Shown: positions 57,830 through 64,000 of the stretch, piece after piece | Layout: the number at the start of each line of letters is the position of its first letter | How positions within the stretch are numbered: position 1 is the first letter of the stretch | Assembly (NCBI GenBank): GCA_963383645.1 | Contig: OY726569.1 | Location: forward strand, 78,554,711-78,618,710 | From: Muscardinus avellanarius | Lineage: Eukaryota; Chordata; Mammalia; Rodentia; Gliridae | Direction of reading: 5' to 3' | DNA length: 64,000 nucleotides | Notes under the pieces: generated by a model | Told to the model about the DNA's origin: nothing | Database searches by the model: none | The model's input: the letters and a program-made list of their open reading frames with translations, nothing else | Position numbers and translations under genes: made by a program

Positions 57830-58000
57830 TTGTTTGTTTGGGTGGATTCTAGAGATTGAAGCCAGGAGCATTATACCTCTGAGCTACACCCCCACCTCTG
57901 TTTCATTTTTTATTTGGCTTCAAACCAGTGATACGCCTGTCTCACCTTCCCAAATACAGAAATTACAGGCCTGAACCACTGTGCTCAACTAGAAGGCCAT

Positions 58001-58033
<33 letters not shown>

Positions 58034-58205
58034 GTGGTACTGTGGTTCCTGGAAGCCCTTCTTCCTCCGGGCTACACTCCCAGACCTATTTTATATTTTT
58101 GAAACAGGGTCTCTTACGCCAGCGCGGCTGGCTTCGAACCTGCGCGATCCTCCTGTCTCCGCCTCCCAAGCGCGGGGATTACAAGCGTGCGCCACCACGC
58201 CCGGC
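57830..58205 (-). mobile_element. Old SINE, then young form III SINE with perfect TSD
   Basis: 57830-57990 worn dimer. 58000-58205 form III with a long T tail and an almost perfect body. CTAGAAGGCCATTCTT on both sides. Confidence 0.94.
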
Positions 58206-58403
58206 TAGAAGGCCATTCTTAACTGGCTGGAGTTTACCGCTCTGAATCCTGTGTTGATGTTCTTTTTGCTTAATGTTTCTGACTTTTCAACTGGGGTATA
58301 AAACACAAGCTCACGGTGTATGACTTTGCCATGTTTTCATTGGCATCATAACCTGCTATAGACAATGTCAAGCATGGTAACATCTAGCTTTAGAAGTTCA
58401 TCC

Positions 58404-58608
58404 TAGCCGGGCCTGGTGGCGCATATTTATAATCTCAGCATTTGGGGGGCTGAGACCGGAGGATCATGGTTCGGGGACAGCCTCAGCTACTTAGTGAGGC
58501 CCTTTGAAACTCAGTGAGACTCTGTTTCAAAATAAAGAATACAAAATAGGGCTGAGAGTATAGCTCAGAAGTAGAGTTCCCCTGGGTTTCATCCCCAGAT
58601 CCGCAAAA
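58404..58608 (+). mobile_element. Form I/IV-type SINE
   Basis: 'agccgggcctggtggcgcat' to 'catccccagatccgc'. AGAAGTTCATCCT and AGCAGTTCATCTT flank it. Confidence 0.88.
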
Positions 58609-58809
58609 AAAGCAGTTCATCTTTAATTGTGTAGGGGATATTCTGTCTCTATTACTGGAAATCAGGTGATCTAAACGGATAAACATGTATTGTTATGACT
58701 TAATGAAGACTCCCTACCAGAGTACTGTTCCACAGTTAGCTTCCTTATTTCTTCTACAGTGTCTTCAAGGCTACTATTGAAATGTGATTCTGTCTGTGAT
58801 TCAGTTCAT

Positions 58810-58952
58810 TTTGAGACACACACACCCCATAATAATACAAAAAGATGCAGCCACCATAGAAAACAGTATTGTAATTTCTTAAAAATTACCGTATGATCTA
58901 GCTATTTCAAGTCTGAGTACATATCGAAAAGAATTAAAATCAAGGATATAGG
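58810..58952 (+). mobile_element. Old L1 ORF2 3' fragment
   Basis: 'gatgcagccaccatagaaaac', 'taccgtatgatctagctatttc', 'catatcgaaaagaattaaaatc' match the end of L1 ORF2 on the plus strand. Confidence 0.75.
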
Positions 58953-59166
58953 GGCTGGGCGTGGTGGCACACGCTTGTAATCCCAGCATTCGGGAGGCTG
59001 AGACCAGAGGATCGTGGTTCCCAGACAGCCTCAGCTACTTAGTGAGGCCCTCTGCAACTCAGTGAGACCCGGTTTCAAAATAAAGAATAAAATTAGGGCA
59101 GGGGCTGTAGCTCGGAGGCCGAATGCCCCTGGGTTCCATCCCTAGACCCGCAAAAAAAAAAAAAAA
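58953..59166 (+). mobile_element. Form IV SINE with TSD, inside the old L1
   Basis: 'gctgggcgtggtggcacacg' to 'ccatccctagacccgc'. AAAATCAAGGAT flanks it. Confidence 0.92.
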
Positions 59167-59229
59167 GAAAATCAAGGATTTAAATATTTGAACATCCAGC
59201 CATTTGAGTATCTCCAGTACCAAAAAATA

Positions 59230-59815
59230 AATAATAAAAAGTGACATTTGAACTAGAATGAAAGAAACAGATCTTATATATCATCAATGGTATATTTATT
59301 TGGTTCCTTTTTACAGTAAGATTCCATTTAAAATATAATATTCTATGTAGTAGTTGCTATTTGGTTAACCTGCAAAAATTTGTTTTCAAATTTGTTTCCT
59401 TTGCTTGGCAGTCCAGTTTACTAGTATGGGGGGGGGGATAAAAAGCATTGTTTGTTTGTTCACCCACATATGGACCAAAATTAAACATTTAGAGAAGTAA
59501 ATCTTATGTTGTAATTTGGCCACCAAGCCTTGTAGCTGAAGATTTGTTCTGCTAAGCTTGTGTCAACAAAGAAATAAAGTAGCTACTGTCTAGGGACTTT
59601 GGCCTAGGGCAAGTTTGACCTACCCCTTGACAATGATTTTGATTATTTCTGCTTTGTATGCTGAATGGATTTACTACCCATTAGAGTCTCAAAGACCCTT
59701 AATTAAAATATATTTGTATTTGTGTATATATATGTGTGTGTGTGTGGTTTTCTTTCTTTTTCATCTTCTCAGTGTTAAATGTTAATAACCTTATGACATG
59801 CAATGATGATTTCTG
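59230..59815. other. Unique intronic stretch
   Basis: No element recognised apart from a G run (59428-59438) and a short TG/TA run (about 59725-59747). Confidence 0.5.
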
Positions 59816-59817
59816 AA

Positions 59818-59970
59818 TTTTTTTTTTTAATTTTATTTTATTGGTGCACTGTATTCATACATCATAGTGGGATACAAACTTTTGTAGACATACATGCACA
59901 CATCGCCCAGTCAGCCCCCACCCGATCCCCACCCCATTCTCTCCCCATCCCTCCTTCCCATGCTTGGCTT
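59818..59970 (-). mobile_element. L1 3' UTR end with poly(A)
   Basis: On the minus strand: a G-rich purine tract ('gggatggggagagaatgggg'), then 'caatgtac'-like text, AATAAAATAAAATT and a run of A. This is the usual layout of a rodent L1 3' end. Confidence 0.72.
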
Positions 59971-60164
59971 AGTGGTTGACATCTAGTATTATAGCAATTT
60001 ATCCAAAATTAAAAATGATAATCTCACATAACAGTTTCATTTGTCTGATACCAAGCGTTTGATGATTTAAAGATAGCATTTCAATATTTCTTTTTGCTTT
60101 CTTTCTTACTAGAGCATATTTTTTTGTTTTTTTAGGTGAAACTATCATATATTTATATATTTAT

Positions 60165-60870
60165 TTTTCAGAAAAAAATCTATCCTAATATGGAATATGA
60201 ATTCTAGATACCCAAAACGATCTTGAAAAAGAACAAAGCTAGCAGATATATATTTTCTGATTTCAAACCATATAAAGCTACAATAATTGAAACAGTGTAG
60301 TACTGTTCTAAAGGCAGATATATAAACCATTGGAGTTAAATACAAGCCTAGAGCTAAATTCTTCCCTATATTGTCAAGTTATTTTGACAAGGTTTCCACG
60401 AACATTTGGTGGTGGAAATAATAATCTTTTAACTAAATATTGTTGAAAAATAATAATTACATGGAAAAGAATAAAATTGGACCTTTACCTAATCCCATAT
60501 ACAAGTATTAACTCAAAATAGATAAAAGACCTAAATATAAATCTTAAGACTATAAACTTTTAGGAGAAAATCTGGGTCATAAAACCTCACAACATTGAAA
60601 TTGGCAGTGATTTCTTGGATATGATTTCAATGGCACAGGCAACAGAAGAATATACAAACTCCCTAAAAAATAAAAGAAAATATTGTATATCCAAAGACAA
60701 TGTAAACAGAGTTAAAAGTTACTAATAGAATTGGATAAAATATTTCCAAATGCTATATCTGAAGGTATATTAATATTCCAACTAGAAATCCTAAAAATTA
60801 ACAACAATAAAGGCAAACAATACAACTTAGAGATAGGTAAAAGACTAACATAAATAATGAATCTCCACAG
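60165..60870 (+). mobile_element. Old L1 ORF2 fragment, plus strand
   Basis: 'tataaagctacaataattgaaac', 'ttggaccttt..taatcccatatac', 'agataaaagacctaaatat', 'gaatctccacagata' follow L1 ORF2 order but contain many stops. It ends about ten bases before the intact ORF1 stop on the other strand. Confidence 0.78.
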
Positions 60871-60880
60871 ATAACCAATC

Positions 60881-61798
60881 TTAGTTGTCTGTTGGATGGA
60901 AAATCTTGTTTCTCTGGTTCTGGTGAGTGTTACCTATTTCTTCTTTGTAGTTAATCTCTTTGAGTATTTTCTCTAGCGCTGGTTTTGAAGACATAAATTC
61001 CTTCAGTTTCTGTTTGTCATGGAAGCTTCTTATTTCTCTATCTAATTTGATAGAAAGTTTTGCTGGATAGGAAATTTTTGGCTGGAAGTTGTTTTCTTTC
61101 AGAGTTTGGAATATGTTACTCCAAGCCCTTCTGGCTCTCATGACTTGGTTTGGGAAGTCTGGAGTGATTCTAATTGGTTTGCCTCTGAATGTCAGTTGGC
61201 CCTTTGTTTTTGTTGCCTTTAAGATTCTCTGCTTGGCTTCCACATTGGTCATTTTGACAATTATATGGCGTGGGGATCCTCTTCTCCGATCCTGTCTAAA
61301 GGGAGTTCTATAAGTTTCCTGGATCTGTGTATCAACCTCTTGCTCTATATTTGGAAAATTTTCTGCTATTACTTCCTTGAAGAGATTGTTGATCCCTTTG
61401 GTATCACTTTCTTTTCCCTCCTCTATTCCAATTATTCTTAGGTTAGCTCTCTTAAGATGGGCCCATATTTCTTCAATGTCAGATTCCTGCTGTTGGATAT
61501 TTTTTTCTAGATTAGAAACTATGCATTCATTTTTGGATTGCTCATCTTCTAAGAGCGAGATTCTGTTCTCCATGTGGTCTAATCGGTTGTTTGTGCTTTG
61601 AATTGAGGCCTTTACTTCATTAATTGCATCCTTTATCTCTTTTTGGCTCTCTCTGAGTTCTTTTCGAAGCACCTCTATTATTTCTACAGTTATTTTCCTG
61701 ATTTGATCTTCTAGAAATCTCTGATTTTCTGTTTTATCAGGTTCTGATGTTGTGGGGTTGTGCACATTCATTACTCCAGTGTTATTCCTCTTTCCCAT
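60881..61798 (-). CDS. L1 ORF1 protein, intact
   Basis: Encodes the L1 RNA-binding chaperone (ORF1p), which trimerises and coats L1 RNA in the cytoplasm. The start chosen is ATG at 61798 (M-G-K-R-N-N, the usual L1 MGK start), giving 305 residues and a TAA stop; the frame is open 15 codons further upstream but without an ATG. In order: a short polar N terminus; a heptad-rich coiled coil at about residues 28-115; an RRM-like domain from 'ANLRIIGIEEG' (about 118) to 'PRHIIVKM'; and a C-terminal domain with 'RGKPIRITPDF' and 'NNFQPKISYPAKLS' (about 205-275). No stop or frameshift interrupts it. No ORF2 follows. Human ORF1p is 338 residues; the difference is mainly at the N terminus. Confidence 0.92.
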   Translation of the reverse strand: MGKRNNTGVMNVHNPTTSEPDKTENQRFLEDQIRKITVEIIEVLRKELRESQKEIKDAINEVKASIQSTNNRLDHMENRISLLEDEQSKNECIVSNLEKNIQQQESDIEEIWAHLKRANLRIIGIEEGKESDTKGINNLFKEVIAENFPNIEQEVDTQIQETYRTPFRQDRRRGSPRHIIVKMTNVEAKQRILKATKTKGQLTFRGKPIRITPDFPNQVMRARRAWSNIFQTLKENNFQPKISYPAKLSIKLDREIRSFHDKQKLKEFMSSKPALEKILKEINYKEEIGNTHQNQRNKIFHPTDN

Positions 61799-61843
61799 GA
61801 TTTCGGAGGTTTGTGCCTTCTCTGGGTTCTTCCCTTGGGTCAC

Positions 61844-62592
61844 TATGGCTTCACTTAAGGTGCTCTGGATCTCGAGTCTGTATTATCTCAGACCCCACTA
61901 CTCCTTTACTGGGTTGTATCACAGAGTCTCCGACCCAGGGAGTCGATAGAGGCTGCTTTAAACTATGGGGGGTGCCAGGTTGCACGTTCTCCTATGGTGT
62001 GATATCTCTGCCACCACCACTCCCTCACTGGGTCAAGTCCCAGGAGGCCCAATACTGCGATTTCTCCTCTGTGGCCCGCAATTTGACTCACTGTTCTTGA
62101 GTACGCAGATGTAGCTGTACTGGACTCGGTGGATTCACTGCTGCTGCCGCCGCCGGTGGCAATATGGCGCCTCTGCCACGCCCTCGGCCATGAGGCTGGC
62201 GTATTTTTTCTTCTCTGGTTTTGATTTCCACTCTGAATCCCTGCAGCGTGTGCTGAGCTCAGCCACTGGGAGCTTTAAATGTTGTCTGCGCCGAAAGATC
62301 CCGCCTGGCTGTTCCGCAGCGGCTCACCTGGCTTGCTGTAGCCGTCCGCTGAGTTTGCCGCTGCCGCCGGCAGTATGGCGCTGCTGCCGCGTCCTCGGGC
62401 GCGTGTGTCTCCTCTGTGGCCCTGAGCTCTGTTCTCAGTCCGCTTTCTCTCTGGAGCCTGGTGGTTTTTTTTGTTTTTCTGGTGATGGTGTTTTCTGGCT
62501 ATGAAAGGCGCTCTTTTTGTGGTAATGGAGATTGGTTGTTAGCGGGACTCTTAAGCCCCGCTTTTCTCGGTCGCCATCTTCCCGGAAGTCCT
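61844..62592 (-). promoter_or_regulatory. L1 5' UTR / internal promoter
   Basis: GC-rich sequence upstream of ORF1. The minus-strand start reads 'cttccgggaagatggcgacc', with a YY1-type AAGATGGCGAC as expected for an L1 5' end. It contains two related blocks about 210 bases apart (around 62140-62195 and 62350-62405, each with 'gccgccggnnnnnatggcgc') and weaker relatives nearer ORF1. Confidence 0.75.
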
Positions 62593-63534
62593 GAATTTTT
62601 TTTATTTAGGTACCACTTATTATTGGTGCCCTGAAGCAATTGGCTACTAGTGCAGCTAATTTTTACTTAAATAAACAACAGTCCTTTTAAAAAGATTAGC
62701 CAGAGCAGTTTTTAAAATTCACAGCAGCTCTGATATATATCAGATCTGGCTTGGCAGACTTTGACCCAGGGATGTGCAGTGTTTTATTACCCTCAGCTAC
62801 ATAAGGACACATACTTATAGCATCACTTTTGTTGCAGATATTTTTATAACTCTACAAAATGATTAGACTGACGTAGAGCAATTCTCTAAATTCATAGGTG
62901 TTAAAATATTCTGGCAGCTGTCTCCTTTTTGCCTTTAAGTTAAGACATCATGATGAGATAAGACTTGCACCAGCCTGGTTGGTACATGAATAAGGTTAGG
63001 CATGGTATTTTCACAGTATTGACAAGGGTCTTTGCCATAATAAATAGGAGAAATCGTGTGACAGGGTTCCTATTATAGTAATTCCAATTCAATTCCATTA
63101 ATATTCTTGTTTGTTGGAGACCTCTCCTTTACAACACATTCTGTGTAATCAAATAAAAAGGAAGTTATCATGCAAAAATGTCTTCGAATTCTAACTAAAA
63201 TAACTTGGCTTGTGCCCCAAAACATATAATCTCTTTATTTAGGCGTTTAATATGATTAGAGTTAAGATTGTTAAGGATACCTTAATGGAAAAAATCTGCT
63301 GGTAATTGGTATCAGGGTACAATGATATTGGATACAGACTCTCTTGTCCTCAAAATAGGCTTCTGGCAGTCGCTGGACTCAAGGTCATAGTCCTCAACAG
63401 GGACCCAGAGTCTGGGAAGGTCTCCTGTTACCATCTCAGCAGCTGTTACCTACCTCTTTTTTCCTAAGTACTTTGTGCCGGCTTCGAATTGTCTTGAGTT
63501 CTTTTAACTGGGAACAATTGAAATACTGTACTTG
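62593..63534. other. Unique intronic stretch
   Basis: About 940 bases with no SINE, gene or clear older repeat. Confidence 0.5.
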
Positions 63535-63905
63535 TCTTCGTGTCGCTGTAACAGAATATATGAGACTGGGTAATTTATGAAGAAAAGTTTATTTAATTCA
63601 CAGTTCTGGAGACTGGAGGTCCAAGATTGGGCAGCCATATCTGCCATATCCCAAGGTGAGAGCCTTATGCGCATCTTAAACAATATGGTGAAAAAGTGGA
63701 AGGGCAAGCGATGTATGTGAGGCAGGCAAAACGGGGGGCACAACAACTCCCATCTGTGGGAGTGAACCATTCCCATAAGAAGGTCATTAATGCCTCTTAC
63801 CCTAGTCATTTCTGAAGACCCCTTATCCCAGCACCAAACCTCTACCATGGCAATCAGATTTCAACATGAGTTTTGGGTGGGATAAGCTGTACTCAAACAA
63901 GAGCA
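63535..63905 (-). mobile_element. MaLR-type (ERVL-MaLR) solo LTR, old
   Basis: 'gtcgctgtaacagaatatatg', 'gagactgggtaatttatgaag', 'cacagttctggagactggagg', 'catggcaatcagatttcaac' are the reverse of an MST/MLT/THE-like LTR. No retroviral coding sequence is present. Non-coding and heavily mutated. Confidence 0.75.
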
Positions 63906-64000
63906 GTCCCTTGCTGGGAAACATGAGACTTAAGTGACAAGTGACCACTGGTACAACCATTTGGGAAAGCAGTTCTTATCTATTAAGGCTGTTCACATAC

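Larger units (their letters stand above)
26967..64000 (+). other. LIN52 last intron (continues off right edge)
   Basis: Thirty-seven kilobases after the exon 5 donor with no sequence resembling the missing LIN52 C terminus (S-R-E-M-T-R-G-K-F). A very long last intron is also a feature of the human gene. In human and mouse the next gene downstream is VSX2, so retinal enhancers could lie in or near this intron; that is context knowledge, not something the sequence shows. Confidence 0.7.

Noticed and set aside
26967..64000. Missing last exon of LIN52
   Set aside because: I looked for an in-phase acceptor followed by codons for S-R-E-M-T-R-G-K-F and found none, so the exon is placed beyond the window. 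An alignment search would settle it.

Overview
This is nuclear DNA from a mammal, almost certainly a rodent. The dominant repeat is a dimeric SINE: a 7SL/B1-like left half ('gtggtggcgcacgcttgtaatcccagc') joined to a tRNA-Ala/ID-like right half ('gtagctcagaggtagaatgcc'). This is the B1-dID architecture known from squirrel-related rodents, beavers and dormice. The copies do not match the ground-squirrel consensus as I remember it, so beaver (Castor) or mountain beaver is my best guess. That species call is inference.

Genes. Two genes lie head to head around a CpG-rich, TATA-less promoter at about 12.1-12.66 kb, the same arrangement as ALDH6A1/LIN52 on human 14q24.3. ALDH6A1 (mitochondrial methylmalonate-semialdehyde dehydrogenase) is on the minus strand. 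Its first five coding exons lie at 12099-12052, 3989-3933, 1652-1578, 1413-1252 and 713-635, and the gene continues off the left edge. LIN52 (MuvB/DREAM complex subunit) is on the plus strand. Its first five coding exons lie at 12658-12688, 17007-17081, 19398-19435, 22927-22993 and 26883-26966. They encode 98 complete codons plus one base of an expected 116; the terminal exon was not found. Everything from 26967 to 64000 appears to be the long last intron of LIN52. All exon junctions close in frame.

Repeats. I separate the dimeric SINEs into four forms. Form I is a long dimer whose tail ends 'ccatccccagtaccgc'. Form II is a long dimer with 'gtttccaaataaaatataaaa' and 'agtatagcctggaggtagaaagcc'. 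Form III is a short dimer whose B1 half is shortened around 'ctggcttaagagacc', with a rewritten tail 'gggcttccaggaacccc'; it often has perfect target-site duplications (TSDs) and looks young. Form IV has 'gggcagggggtgtagctcggaggtcgaatgcc' and ends 'cagacccgc'. Many copies are nested two or three deep or stacked at one target site. Older layers include free ID elements, B1 monomers, MIR, L2, old L1 fragments, a hAT-like remnant and a MaLR-type LTR at the right edge.

Most unusual object. At 59.82-62.59 kb there is an L1 with a complete GC-rich 5' UTR and an intact ORF1, but ORF1 is followed directly by about 0.9 kb of unrelated sequence (including an old, oppositely oriented L1 fragment) and then an L1-type 3' end with a poly(A) tail. 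The two outer flanks share a TSD-like sequence. It could be a rearranged single insertion or a half-L1-like non-autonomous element. No CRISPR array, bacterial gene, structural RNA gene or clearly new protein-coding gene was seen.
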